DNA of 64,000 nucleotides from ATX-6F1 sp943369485 (GTDB lineage: Bacteria; Cyanobacteriota; Cyanobacteriia; PCC-6307; Cyanobiaceae), in the NCBI GenBank assembly GCA_943369485.1, contig CALRNH020000003.1, positions 1-64,000 on the forward strand, written 5' to 3'. A program made the position numbers and the translations under genes. Positions within the stretch are counted from its first letter, which is position 1; every line of letters starts with the position of its first letter. The notes under the pieces were generated by a model that was given only the letters and a program-made list of their open reading frames with translations, did no database searches and was not told where the DNA came from. Below are positions 39,103-47,274 of the stretch, piece after piece.

Positions 39103-40116
39103 CTAGGCGCCCGGTGACGGAGGAGATTCAGCGAATCTCAATCCGGCACCGACCATCTGCTCCAGCAGGTGCAGATTGATCTGTTCCTGGGCGTCCAGCG
39201 ACGCCACCAGATCAGCGCCAGGCAGGAAGTAGCAGATTTCGAACACCAGCCCCCGCTCGGTCAACTGGATCAGGTGGCAGCGATTGAATCGGCTCCCCTC
39301 CACCGACGCCACGGCCTGGCGCACCAACTGGGCCACGTTTGTCGCTTCAGCAGCCTGGGTGCCGCTGTGAAGGAGGAAACGCTGCACCACCCGGCGTTCC
39401 TTCAGATCGGCGTAGTTGCGCAGGGTTTTGCCCAGCAGGTCAGCGTTGTTGATCACCACACGCTCACCATCGAGGCTGAGCAACTCGGTTGAGCGCAACC
39501 CCACCCTCGACACGCGCCCCCAGACGTCATCGAAGCGGATCAGTTGACCGACTTCGAAGGGACGATCGAACAGGATCGTGAGGTAACCGATCACATCCCT
39601 GGCCGGGCCTTGCAATGCAAAGCCGATGCCCAGCCCCGCCCCCGCCAGCGCCCCGACCACGGCGGTGAGTCGCACCCCCTGGTTCTGCAGAAACACCAGC
39701 AGCCCCAGCACCCAAATCACGAAACGCAGCAACGGCGCCAGGGCCATCAGGCCCTCCACCGCGGTGGCATCGCCCACCCGGGAGATCGCGACCGTGAGCA
39801 ACTTGAGCAGGATCCGGTTCAGCAGGCGCACCACCAGGACCACCACCAGCAGCTGAACCAGGCCCCCCGCGAGCCGGTCGGCAGGGCCGCCCAGGGCCAA
39901 GGCGCTCCAGGCCCAGAGCAGCACCCCCAGCGTCCCAAGACCCAGGGCGGTGCCCTCCAGGCGATCAAGGATGAAGCGCTCCGTGAGGGCCGGGTCCCGG
40001 CGGTCCATGCCCAGGATCAGCCGGCTGGCGATCAGATGGGCCAGTCCCAGCGCCATCAGACCCCCCGCCAGCCGGAGCAGGGCCTCCAGCAGAGCGGGCA
40101 TCAGGGCTTCAGTCAT
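39103..40116 (-). CDS. mscS: MscS-family mechanosensitive channel
   Basis: A 337-residue channel with several N-terminal helices and the pore-lining TM3 GALAGAGLGIGFALQGPARD (about residues 153-172), followed by the beta domain (IGYLTILFDRPFEVGQLIRF, VSRVGLRSTELLSLDGERVV, NNADLLGKTLRNYA) and a C-terminal alpha-beta domain. It releases solutes on hypo-osmotic shock. Its start overlaps the trpA stop by eight bases, indicating co-transcription with trpA, though no functional link is known. Confidence 0.9.
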   Translation of the reverse strand: MTEALMPALLEALLRLAGGLMALGLAHLIASRLILGMDRRDPALTERFILDRLEGTALGLGTLGVLLWAWSALALGGPADRLAGGLVQLLVVVLVVRLLNRILLKLLTVAISRVGDATAVEGLMALAPLLRFVIWVLGLLVFLQNQGVRLTAVVGALAGAGLGIGFALQGPARDVIGYLTILFDRPFEVGQLIRFDDVWGRVSRVGLRSTELLSLDGERVVINNADLLGKTLRNYADLKERRVVQRFLLHSGTQAAEATNVAQLVRQAVASVEGSRFNRCHLIQLTERGLVFEICYFLPGADLVASLDAQEQINLHLLEQMVGAGLRFAESPPSPGA

Positions 40117-40918
40117 CCAGGGCCGCCCGCAGGCGAGCGCAGAAGTTGACGGCCGCCAAGGGGGCCGAGCTTCCCGATTCCACCGCCTCGGCCATGATGT
40201 TCACCAGGGCGCTGCCGACAATCGCCCCGTCGGCGCCCCAGGCGCGCACCTGGCGGGCCTGCTCTGGGCCTGAGATTCCGAAGCCCACGGCCACGGGGGT
40301 GGGCCCGAGGGCCTTGAGCTGTCTCACCCGCTGCTCAACGCCCTGCTGGAGGTTGGTGCGCACGCCGGTCACCCCCGTCACCGAAACCAGATAGGTGAAG
40401 CCCCGGCTGGCGGTGGCGATGCGTGCCAGCCGTTCGTCGGGGGTGGTGGGAGCCACCAGCAGCACCAGATCGAGACCATGGGCGGCCGCGATCACCGAGA
40501 GCTGATCGGCCTCTTCCAGGGGCAGATCTGGTACCACCAGGCCCGCTGCCCCGGCGGCGGCGGCGGCGGCACAGAAGGCCTCCATGCCGCGGTTGAGCAG
40601 GGGGTTGCTGTAGGTGAACAGCACCACCGGGATGTTCAACTCCCCCCGCAGGCCGCCCAGCAGCTCCAGCACCGCCCCCGGGGTGGTGCCGGCGGCCAGG
40701 GCCCGGCCGGCGGCGGCCTGGATCACAGGGCCATCCGCCAGGGGGTCGCTGTAGGGGATTCCCAGTTCGATCACATCGGCGCCAGCCCCCTGGAGCCCCA
40801 GCAGGCAGGCTCGGGTGGTGGCCAGATCGGGGTCGCCGGCGACCAGAAACGGCATCAGGGCGCAGCGGCCCTGCTGCTGGAGCAGCTGGAACCGTTCCTG
40901 TAGGGGGGTGCCGCTCAT
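40109..40918 (-). CDS. trpA: Tryptophan synthase alpha subunit
   Basis: A 269-residue TIM barrel that splits indole-glycerol phosphate to indole. The catalytic Glu is in DVIELGIPYSDPLADGPVIQ and the Asp in LADGP; LLVAPTTPDERLARIA, SVTGVTG and the phosphate loop VGFGISGPEQAR are conserved. The beta subunit TrpB is not in the window, as is usual in cyanobacteria, where trpA stands next to ndhL. Confidence 0.97.
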   Translation of the reverse strand: MSGTPLQERFQLLQQQGRCALMPFLVAGDPDLATTRACLLGLQGAGADVIELGIPYSDPLADGPVIQAAAGRALAAGTTPGAVLELLGGLRGELNIPVVLFTYSNPLLNRGMEAFCAAAAAAGAAGLVVPDLPLEEADQLSVIAAAHGLDLVLLVAPTTPDERLARIATASRGFTYLVSVTGVTGVRTNLQQGVEQRVRQLKALGPTPVAVGFGISGPEQARQVRAWGADGAIVGSALVNIMAEAVESGSSAPLAAVNFCARLRAALDD

Positions 40919-40963
40919 CGGCCGCTGGCGCTCGTGGTTTCCAGTGAGCCTATGGGTTGGCCC

Positions 40964-41299
40964 TCAGAGCTCGGCGTCGGCCTTGAGCTGCCCCACCTCT
41001 TTGAGCAGCTTTTCCTGTTCCGCAGGGGAGAGGGCGTCGAATTGGCGTTGCAGCTCGTCGTCGGTTTCGGCGTCATAGGCGGCGCGGTAGCGGCGGCGCT
41101 GCTGCATGTAGGTCATGTTTCCCGACACCACACGGAACAGGTAGCTGCCTGTCCAGCCCAGCACCAGCACGATCAGCAGCGCTTCGGCGGCGATGCCGGC
41201 GGAGAAGCCCTCGAAGCCCGCCGCCTGGAAGCCCAGGTAGCCCAGACCCCCAAGGCCGAACACTCCCAGCCCGAGCAGGATCACCATGCCGCGGGTCAT
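40964..41299 (-). CDS. DUF3007-family membrane protein
   Basis: A 111-residue protein with two hydrophobic helices (MVILLGLGVFGLGGLGYLGF and EALLIVLVLGWTGSYLFRVV), a conserved NMTYMQQRRRYRAAYD segment and an acidic helical tail. The gene order ndhL - this gene - trpA is typical of cyanobacteria and of related plastid proteins. A role in thylakoid complex assembly is an inference from that linkage only. Confidence 0.88.
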   Translation of the reverse strand: MTRGMVILLGLGVFGLGGLGYLGFQAAGFEGFSAGIAAEALLIVLVLGWTGSYLFRVVSGNMTYMQQRRRYRAAYDAETDDELQRQFDALSPAEQEKLLKEVGQLKADAEL

Positions 41300-41302
41300 G
41301 GC

Positions 41303-41554
41303 TCAGGCCTCGCCTTGGCCGGACAGACGCAGGTTGAGGAAGGGGGCGAACAGGATCAGACCCGGGAAGAACAGGAACACCAACCCGTAGACGGCGGTGC
41401 GTTCGATCTTGCCCATGGTGGTCCAGCGGCGGTTCATCCACCAGTAGAGGGCCAGGGGCACCAGCACCAGGTAGAGAGCGCCGATGGCGCCGTAGGCCCC
41501 GAGCACCAGAAGGGTATCGGTGGAGATTGAGCTCAAGACACCAGGCAAGGCCAC
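41303..41554 (-). CDS. ndhL: NAD(P)H-quinone oxidoreductase subunit L
   Basis: An 83-residue NDH-1 subunit specific to cyanobacteria and chloroplasts, with two helices (TLLVLGAYGAIGALYLVLVP and YGLVFLFFPGLILFAPFLNL) and the conserved loop ALYWWMNRRWTTMGKIER. It helps form the plastoquinone/ferredoxin side of the photosynthetic complex I used in cyclic electron flow and CO2 uptake. It starts a unit with the DUF3007 gene three bases after its stop. Confidence 0.94.
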   Translation of the reverse strand: MALPGVLSSISTDTLLVLGAYGAIGALYLVLVPLALYWWMNRRWTTMGKIERTAVYGLVFLFFPGLILFAPFLNLRLSGQGEA

Positions 41555-41597
41555 GGAACCAGGGTGCTGTGTTGGGCAAATCTAGGATGCTCGGGTC

Positions 41598-41681
41598 GGG
41601 GGCATGGCGAAATTGGTAGACGCAGCGGATTTAAAATCCGCAGACGGCAACGTTGTGGGGGTTCAAGTCCCCCTGCCCCCA
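41598..41681 (+). tRNA. tRNA-Leu (anticodon UAA), intronless
   Basis: An 84-base tRNA. The acceptor stem GGGGGCA (41598-41604) pairs with TGCCCCC (41674-41680), with A as discriminator. The anticodon stem GCGGA/TCCGC encloses TTTAAAA, giving anticodon TAA at 41632-41634. A long variable arm (GACGGCAACGTTGTG region) and the T loop GTTCAAGTCC are present. The 3' CCA is not encoded. Many cyanobacteria carry a group I intron in this anticodon loop; none is here. Confidence 0.95.
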
Positions 41682-41689
41682 TCACTCAG

Positions 41690-41730
41690 TCCGCCCCCCA
41701 GTGGCCCATCGAGAGAGCCTGGGGGACGGA
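41690..41730 (+). terminator. Hairpin after tRNA-Leu
   Basis: TCCGCCCCCCAG (41690-41701) pairs with CTGGGGGACGGA (41719-41730) at 11 of 12 positions with a 17-base loop. It begins nine bases after the tRNA and could end transcription of the tRNA or, read on the other strand, of the secreted-protein gene at 41751. Confidence 0.6.
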
Positions 41731-41750
41731 ACGTATCTGGTTCGATCGAC

Positions 41751-42257
41751 CTACTTGCAGCCCTGCACGGAAATCCGGTAGCTGAACCCCAGGGCCCCTG
41801 GGTCGCTGCTGGCACCCACCTTGAAGTTCATCTGGCTGGCCTGCTTGCCGGGGATGGCGGGGAATGGGCCGAACATCCGCCCGGTGCCGATCGGCGGGTT
41901 CATGGTCTCGTTGATCACCTTCAGGTTGGAGCCATCGCTGAATTTCATGAACCCCTCCACCGGGTACTTGGCACCGGCGTCAGAGGAGTTGGCGGTGAAG
42001 AAGAACTTGAAGCTGGTGTAGGGCTGGTTGACGATGAAGTCGGTGTTCCAGTTGGTCTTGCCGATCGCCTTACCGCGGCCCACGGACTTGGAGATCACCG
42101 GAGTGGTGCCATTGCCGCCGATCGGTGCGAGGAAGGTGCACACCGGCGCGGCCTGGGCGGCGGTTCCCAGGCTGGCCAGGGCGACCACCGCCGGCAGACT
42201 CGCCTGGGCCAGGCGCTGGAACGAACGGGCGAAGCGGAACGTCAGGCGATGGGACAT
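41751..42257 (-). CDS. Secreted hypothetical protein, copy 2 of a two-member family
   Basis: A 168-residue exported protein, paralogous to the one at 1444-1935. The signal peptide ends near AAQAAPV (about residue 36). Terminal cysteines (PVCTFLAPIGGNG and SVQGCK) and the blocks GKTNWNTDFIVNQPYTSFKF, GTGRMFGPFPAIPGKQASQM and GALGFSYRISVQGC are conserved between copies. The two genes are 40 kb apart and at different sites, so this is not a recent tandem duplication. Unknown periplasmic function. Confidence 0.85.
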   Translation of the reverse strand: MSHRLTFRFARSFQRLAQASLPAVVALASLGTAAQAAPVCTFLAPIGGNGTTPVISKSVGRGKAIGKTNWNTDFIVNQPYTSFKFFFTANSSDAGAKYPVEGFMKFSDGSNLKVINETMNPPIGTGRMFGPFPAIPGKQASQMNFKVGASSDPGALGFSYRISVQGCK

Positions 42258-42335
42258 GGGGCAGCGGGGATTGACCCGTTGAAGTTAGGCCAGGCCGCCC
42301 GGTGGCCAGCGTCAGCCGTTGCTGGCGTTGTCGGA

Positions 42336-42617
42336 TCAATCGTCGCTGGGAATCAGCACGGTGGTGTGCAGGCTGTCCAGACCCAGATCGCCGGTGATGA
42401 TCCACACCTGAATCTCCCCACCCACGTCGTACACGCTGCGCAGACTTCCCTGCTGGTGGTAGGCCGCCAGGGTGTTCGCCCGGGCGTCACGCCCATCCAC
42501 ACGCCCCCAGTCGCCGCGTCGGTGGCGCATCAACAGTCGATCGAGGGTTTCTTCGCCGATCCACTCCATCACCTCGGGGCGGACGTGGATCGCTCCGATG
42601 GCGAGACGGGCGGCCAT
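42336..42617 (-). CDS. Small hypothetical protein of a widespread mobile-type family
   Basis: A 93-residue protein (LAIGAIHVRPEVMEWIGEET, RHRRGDWGRVDGRDARANTL, IQVWIITGDLGLDSLHTTVL). The pattern RHRxGDWG...D...N...VWIIT is shared with short proteins found on plasmids and in phage-related regions of many bacteria, whose function is unknown to me. It sits 23 bases upstream of the malic enzyme 3' end on the same strand, with no sign of a mobile element around it. Confidence 0.7.
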   Translation of the reverse strand: MAARLAIGAIHVRPEVMEWIGEETLDRLLMRHRRGDWGRVDGRDARANTLAAYHQQGSLRSVYDVGGEIQVWIITGDLGLDSLHTTVLIPSDD

Positions 42618-42640
42618 GGTCAGCTCGGCAAGGGGTGGGC

Positions 42641-44353
42641 TCAGAGCGCCTCAATCGAAAGGTAGCGGGCTCTCCAGGTGGCAGCGTCCAGCCGCTCGAT
42701 CGCCTCGCTGTGGCTGCGGGCCAACCTGGCCAGGCCCTGGTCCACCGCCGCGAAGGCCACGGCCTCGGCCACCGCCCGCGACACCACCTGCACGGCCGTC
42801 AGTGGCGGCATCAGCGGGGCCTGCGGATCGTTGGCGGCGGGGATCGCCAGGGCGAGGGCCTCCAGGGCCGCATCGATCATCTCCTCGCTCACCTCCTGCG
42901 CCCCCACGGCCACGCTGGCCAGTCCGAGACCCGGAAACAGAAAACAGTTGTTGCACTGCCCGATCACCCGCTGGACCCCCGCCACGGTCACCGGCTCGAA
43001 GGGGCTGCCGGTCGCCACCAGCGCTCGTCCGTCCGTCCAGGCCAGCAGGTCGGCGGGCCGGGCCTCCGCCAACGCCGTCGGGTTCGAGAGCGGCAGGATG
43101 ATCGGCCGCTTCACCCCGGCGGCCATCGTTTCCACCACGGTGCGGTTGAAGGCCCCGGCCACCGTCGAGGTGCCGATCAGCACGCTGGGCCGCACCTGTT
43201 CCACGACGGCCTGCAACGGGATGCGGTCCTTGGAATCCCGAGGGAAGGAGTCCAGCTCCTCGGTGGGCCTGGCGAAGGCTTGCAGGCTGGGGGAAAGATC
43301 GTCGTGGTCGCTGCGCAGCAGCCCCTGGCGATCAATCAGCCAGATCCGCCGCCGTGCCTCCAGGGCCCCCATGCCGCCCCGCTCCAGCAGCCGCGCCAGG
43401 CGCTCGGCGATGCCGAAGCCGGCCGTGCCGGCGCCGAAGATCACGATGCGCTGCTCGGCCAGGGTCTGGCCCAAACCCCTGGCGGCGGCGAGCACGGCGG
43501 CGCTGGCCACGCCACTGGTGCCCTGGATGTCGTCATTGAAGCTGGCGAGCCGGTGCCGGTAGGCCTCCAGGTTGTGGCGGGCGTTGGCGGTGCCGAAGTC
43601 TTCCCAGTGGAGGAAGGCGTGGGGCGCGAGTTGTTCAACGGCGGCCACGAAGGTGGCGATGAAGTCGTCGTAGGCCGTTCCGCGCAGCCGTGGGTGGCGC
43701 CAGCCGGGGTAGAGGGGATCGCTCAGCAGTTCTGCGCGGTCGGTGCCCACATCGAGCACCACCGGCAGAGCCCGCTCGGGATCCAGCCCGGCGCAGAGGG
43801 TGTAGACAGCGAGCTTGCCCTGGCAGATGTGGATGCCGCCGATCCCCTGGTCGCCGATGCCCAGGATGCCTTCGGAGTCGGTGACCAGCAGCAGCTCCGG
43901 CGGCTGGAGCCCGGTCTGGGCCATGCCCTGGGCCAGCAGTTCAGCCAGGCGGTCCTGGTCGGGGGCCGCCAGGTAGAGCCCCTGGGAGGGGGTGCGGTAG
44001 GTGGCGCTGAAGCGTTGGATCGCCGCACCCACGGTGGGGGTGTAGACGATCGGTAGAACCGCCTCGATGTGCTCTTCGAGGAAGCGGTGGAAGAGGGTGA
44101 GGTTGTTCTGGCGCAGGGCCGCCGCGAAGGCGAAGCACTGCAGGGGATCAGCCAGCTCCTGGAACTGGGCCCACACCCGCTGAACCTGCTGCTCCAGGGT
44201 TTCCACCTGGTAGGGCAGCAGGGCTTCGAGGCCCAGGGCCAGGCGCTCGCCGCGGCTGAAGGCGGTGCCTTTGTTGAGGCCTGGATGGGCGAGGAGTTCG
44301 GCGCCCCTCAGGCGCGTGGCGATGGAGCTGGGAACCTGGGCCGTGGTGCTCAG
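42641..44353 (-). CDS. NAD(P)-malic enzyme, probable non-canonical start
   Basis: A malic enzyme of about 570 residues, converting malate to pyruvate and CO2. Conserved blocks are PIVYTPTVGAAIQRFSATYR, LVTDSEGILGIGDQGIGG, the metal-binding EDFGTANARHNLEAYRHRLA, FNDDIQGTSGVASAAVLAA, the nucleotide loop FGAGTAGFGIAERLA, PLSNPTALAEA and GLGLASVAVGA. The first ordinary start is a GTG at 44206, but the frame upstream still codes the family N-terminus (RLRGAELLAHPGLNKGTAFS, then ERLALGLEALLPYQ). No ATG, GTG or TTG exists between the upstream in-frame TGA and 44206. A CTG at 44353 or 44362 is the best candidate start. Confidence 0.9.
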   Translation of the reverse strand: MSTTAQVPSSIATRLRGAELLAHPGLNKGTAFSRGERLALGLEALLPYQVETLEQQVQRVWAQFQELADPLQCFAFAAALRQNNLTLFHRFLEEHIEAVLPIVYTPTVGAAIQRFSATYRTPSQGLYLAAPDQDRLAELLAQGMAQTGLQPPELLLVTDSEGILGIGDQGIGGIHICQGKLAVYTLCAGLDPERALPVVLDVGTDRAELLSDPLYPGWRHPRLRGTAYDDFIATFVAAVEQLAPHAFLHWEDFGTANARHNLEAYRHRLASFNDDIQGTSGVASAAVLAAARGLGQTLAEQRIVIFGAGTAGFGIAERLARLLERGGMGALEARRRIWLIDRQGLLRSDHDDLSPSLQAFARPTEELDSFPRDSKDRIPLQAVVEQVRPSVLIGTSTVAGAFNRTVVETMAAGVKRPIILPLSNPTALAEARPADLLAWTDGRALVATGSPFEPVTVAGVQRVIGQCNNCFLFPGLGLASVAVGAQEVSEEMIDAALEALALAIPAANDPQAPLMPPLTAVQVVSRAVAEAVAFAAVDQGLARLARSHSEAIERLDAATWRARYLSIEAL

Positions 44354-44358
44354 AAAAC

Positions 44359-44592
44359 TCAGGCCCCAGGATGACGCAGGGTGCGCCAGTCACCACTGGC
44401 GGTGCTCACTTCCACGCCGATGCCGATCGCCTCCGGGCTGCCCAATCCCTGCTCAGTCCACCACTGCACCGCTTCGCCCCAGGCCGCATCGGGTGAGTCG
44501 TAGAGGTCGTCGAGGACGGGGTGGGGGGATCCGTGCTGGTCGACCAGGCGGTAGGCCCGGGGGCGGCTGGGGGCTAGAGGAGACAGGATCAT
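44359..44592 (-). CDS. Small hypothetical protein
   Basis: A 77-residue acidic protein (RAYRLVDQHGSPHPVLDDLY, SPDAAWGEAVQWWTEQGLGS, IGIGVEVSTASGDWRTLRHP). Its stop overlaps the proposed CTG start region of the malic enzyme, so translation could be coupled. The family appears limited to picocyanobacteria, as far as I recognise it. Function unknown. Confidence 0.7.
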   Translation of the reverse strand: MILSPLAPSRPRAYRLVDQHGSPHPVLDDLYDSPDAAWGEAVQWWTEQGLGSPEAIGIGVEVSTASGDWRTLRHPGA

Positions 44593-44656
44593 CGTTTTCT
44601 ACGCGTCGACACAAAGCCAGCATGGGGCCTGTGCCAGCTGCTGACTGTCACCGTTG

Positions 44657-45766
44657 TCACTTGTTGGTGTTCAATCTCCAGGGGATGGTGTCTCCGGCGT
44701 GGAACGGCACCAGGGCCAGGCTCTCTTTGTTGGCGGTGGGCTTGCCCACGGCCTCGAACTCCAGCAGCCTCGGCACAGCCTGGGGTTCCCGCCTGAGCTC
44801 GATCGTCCCCTCGTTGAGTGGGAGGCCGTAGAAGCGCGGTCCGAATTCCGAGGCGAAGGCTTCGAGCCGATCGAGGGCGCCCTCCTGCTCGAACACCTGG
44901 GCATAGCTCTCGAGGGCGACCGGCGCGTTGTAGATCCCGGCGCAGCCGCAGGCCGATTCCTTGGCGCCCCTCGGATGGGGGGCCGAATCGGTGCCCAGGA
45001 AGAACTTGGGGTTGCCGGAGGTGGCGGCCCGGCGCAGGGCCAGCCGGTGCAGTTCCCGCTTGGCCACCGGCAGGCAGTAGAAGTCGGGGCGCAGGCCGCG
45101 ATGGAACATCGCGTTGCGGTTGATCTGCAGGTGATGGGGGGTGATGGTGGCGGCCAGCTGTGGGCCAGCGGCGGCCACGAAATCCACCGCCTCGGTGGTG
45201 GTGATGTGCTCCAGCACCACCTTCAAGGCCGGGAATCGGCCCAGCAGCGGCTCCAGATGGCGCTCGATGAACACCCGTTCGCGATCGAAGATGTCCACCT
45301 CCGAATCGGTGACCTCCCCGTGGATCAACAGGGGCATGCCGATGGCCTGCAGGCGCTCCAGCACGGCGGTGAGGCGGGCCAGATCGCTCACGCCGGCGGC
45401 GGAGTTGGTGGTGGCGTGGGCGGGGTAGAGCTTGCAGGCCGTGAACGCCCCCGCACGGAAGCCCCGCTCCAGTTCGTCCGGGTCGCTCGCGTCGGTGAGG
45501 TAGGCGGTCATCAGCGGCGTGAACGCGGCACCCTCGGGAAGCGCCGAGAGGATCTCCTCCCGGTAGGCCGCCGCCGCCGCCACGGTGGTGATCGGTGGGC
45601 TCAGGTTGGGCATCACGATCGCCCGGGCGAACACCCGGGCCGTGGCCCCCACGACCGCCTGCAGCAGTAACCCATCACGCAGATGCACGTGCCAGTCATC
45701 GGGACGCCGCAGGCACAGCCGTTCGGGGTTGCCGCTGGCGCCCGAGGTGGCCGGAGGCCTGTTCAT
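44657..45766 (-). CDS. pyrC: Dihydroorotase
   Basis: A 369-residue class II dihydroorotase of the E. coli PyrC type, closing carbamoyl-aspartate to dihydroorotate. Zinc ligands and neighbours are DDWHVHLRDG (HxH), the carboxylated Lys in FTACKLYPAHATT, MPLLIHGEVTD, LKVVLEHITT and the late FFLGTDSAPHPRGAKES. Its start overlaps the stop of the YqhA gene upstream (ATGA), so both are co-translated. Confidence 0.96.
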   Translation of the reverse strand: MNRPPATSGASGNPERLCLRRPDDWHVHLRDGLLLQAVVGATARVFARAIVMPNLSPPITTVAAAAAYREEILSALPEGAAFTPLMTAYLTDASDPDELERGFRAGAFTACKLYPAHATTNSAAGVSDLARLTAVLERLQAIGMPLLIHGEVTDSEVDIFDRERVFIERHLEPLLGRFPALKVVLEHITTTEAVDFVAAAGPQLAATITPHHLQINRNAMFHRGLRPDFYCLPVAKRELHRLALRRAATSGNPKFFLGTDSAPHPRGAKESACGCAGIYNAPVALESYAQVFEQEGALDRLEAFASEFGPRFYGLPLNEGTIELRREPQAVPRLLEFEAVGKPTANKESLALVPFHAGDTIPWRLNTNK

Positions 45767-46311
45767 TTCGGGCCCCGGGAGCCCGGTGGGCCGCCTGTCA
45801 CCAGATAACCGCTCACCGCGAGCAGCAGCACGCTGGCGCAGAAATAGACGAGCGAAAGCCCATCACTGATCGGAAAGCTCAGCATCGCCTTGAAGGCGGC
45901 CACGATCAGGGCCACCACGATCACCTTGACCAGCTTTTCCTTGAGCCCATCGAGGCTGCGGATGTCCAGCAATCCGCTGCTGTTCTGATCGTGGCCCTTG
46001 GCCGCCTCGATGTCGGAGATCAGCAGTTCGTAGACCCCATAGCCAAAGATCAGCAGGGCGATGCCGATCAGGTACAGATCCACCCCTGACACCAGCTCCG
46101 CCAGCAGCTTGGCTTCACCCTTGGGCTCGAACTGTCCACCGAAGATCTTGAACAGCGCCTTGAAGATCTCCCGTGTGCCCAGCACGAAGGAGGCAGCCGT
46201 GCTCACCAGGCTCATCACCACCGGCACGATCGCCATCAGGCGGATGCGCCAGAGCCAGCGCTCGAAGCGTTGCTCGAAACGCTTGCGCACGGTGATCTTG
46301 GACGGCGCCAT
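45763..46311 (-). CDS. YqhA-family (UPF0114) membrane protein
   Basis: A 182-residue protein with about four hydrophobic helices (LMAIVPVVMSLVSTAASFVL, DLYLIGIALLIFGYGVYELL, LVKVIVVALIVAAFKAMLSF, LVYFCASVLLLAVSGYLVTG). The ELLISDIE and LKEKLVKVIVVAL blocks match UPF0114. Function unknown. The stop overlaps the pyrC ATG. Confidence 0.85.
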   Translation of the reverse strand: MAPSKITVRKRFEQRFERWLWRIRLMAIVPVVMSLVSTAASFVLGTREIFKALFKIFGGQFEPKGEAKLLAELVSGVDLYLIGIALLIFGYGVYELLISDIEAAKGHDQNSSGLLDIRSLDGLKEKLVKVIVVALIVAAFKAMLSFPISDGLSLVYFCASVLLLAVSGYLVTGGPPGSRGPK

Positions 46312-46395
46312 TGAAGGACCTTAGGCACCGGCTGCCCCCAGCCGGCGCTCCCAGGACCCCGGCTGGGGTCTGGCCCGTTCCGGCGCCCTTGGGCG

Positions 46396-47133
46396 TCAGG
46401 CTTCCCTCAGCTCCTGCCCCGGCACTTTCAGGGTCCGGCGGTGGGGAAGGTTGCCGAACTGCTCGCGGGCGATCGCCAGCAGTTCCCCCTCACCGAGGGC
46501 GCTGTCGTCGAGGGAGACCACCCCGACGATCCGCTCCAGGAGATCGCGGCGGTGGGTCTTGAGATGGCGCAGCAGCACCTGGCGCAGGTCGCTCTCACCG
46601 GTGCCATGGCCGAGCAGCAGCACCGCATCGGCAGCGGCGATCGCCTCGGTGATCCGGGTGAGGTAGTCGTGGTCGAGGGGGGCGCGCTGGCCGGAGATGT
46701 CACGGTCGTGGCGATGGGTGACGCTCTCGCCTGAGCCCCAGATCCCATGGGGGCGAAGCACGGCATGCTCCACCGCTTCGCCCTCCAGCGCGAAGGCATC
46801 CGTGCACTGGTGGCTCAGATGCAGCACCAGGCGATGGCCCTGGTCGCCCCGGGGGGAATCCGGTTCGGTTTCGGGATGGTCACTGACGCCCGCCTCTTCA
46901 AGGAAATGGCGCAGCCGCAGCACCGCCTCCGGATCGAGGGTCGTGCGGTGGTGCCCGCCGCTGTGCAGCCAGGTTTCAGGCCCCGCCTCGAGACGGATCT
47001 GCAGACGGCCGCCGTGGTGCTCCACCTCGGCCCCCAGGGCATGGCAGAGCGCCTCGGCTTCGCTGAGCCTGATCCCGTGGTTGACGGGGTGGGCGAACAG
47101 GGCGCGCAGGGTTTGGCGTTGGTGGGCTTTCAT
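46396..47133 (-). CDS. HicA-like / eRF1-like two-domain hypothetical protein
   Basis: A 245-residue protein. The first 75 residues (MKAHQRQTLRALFAHPVNHG, LCHALGAEVEHHGGRLQIRL, TWLHSGGHHRTTLDPEAVLR) resemble the small HicA-like double-stranded-RNA-binding fold. Residues 105-245 (RHDRDISGQRAPLDHDYLTR, AAADAVLLLGHGTGESDLRQ, LLERIVGVVSLDDSALGEGE, LLAIAREQFGN) resemble the eRF1 domain 3 / host-attachment family. This suggests RNA or ribosome contact. A longer reading frame continues upstream to 49149 but is antisense to clear genes and is not part of the protein. No HicB partner is nearby. Confidence 0.7.
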   Translation of the reverse strand: MKAHQRQTLRALFAHPVNHGIRLSEAEALCHALGAEVEHHGGRLQIRLEAGPETWLHSGGHHRTTLDPEAVLRLRHFLEEAGVSDHPETEPDSPRGDQGHRLVLHLSHQCTDAFALEGEAVEHAVLRPHGIWGSGESVTHRHDRDISGQRAPLDHDYLTRITEAIAAADAVLLLGHGTGESDLRQVLLRHLKTHRRDLLERIVGVVSLDDSALGEGELLAIAREQFGNLPHRRTLKVPGQELREA

Positions 47134-47274
47134 GGCGGCAGGCCTGCGTCTATCCGCAATGTATGGCGGTTGCTCGCGGTCGGAGGGCCTGGCCGCTCCA
47201 GGGTTGATCTGATCGCCGCCCCCGTCGCAGCTGAGCGGCCCGATCATCAGAATCGAGCGACCACAGGCCTCGGC

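Noticed and set aside
46396..47133. A HicAB toxin-antitoxin module
   Set aside because: No HicB-like gene is present, and the protein is three times the length of HicA.
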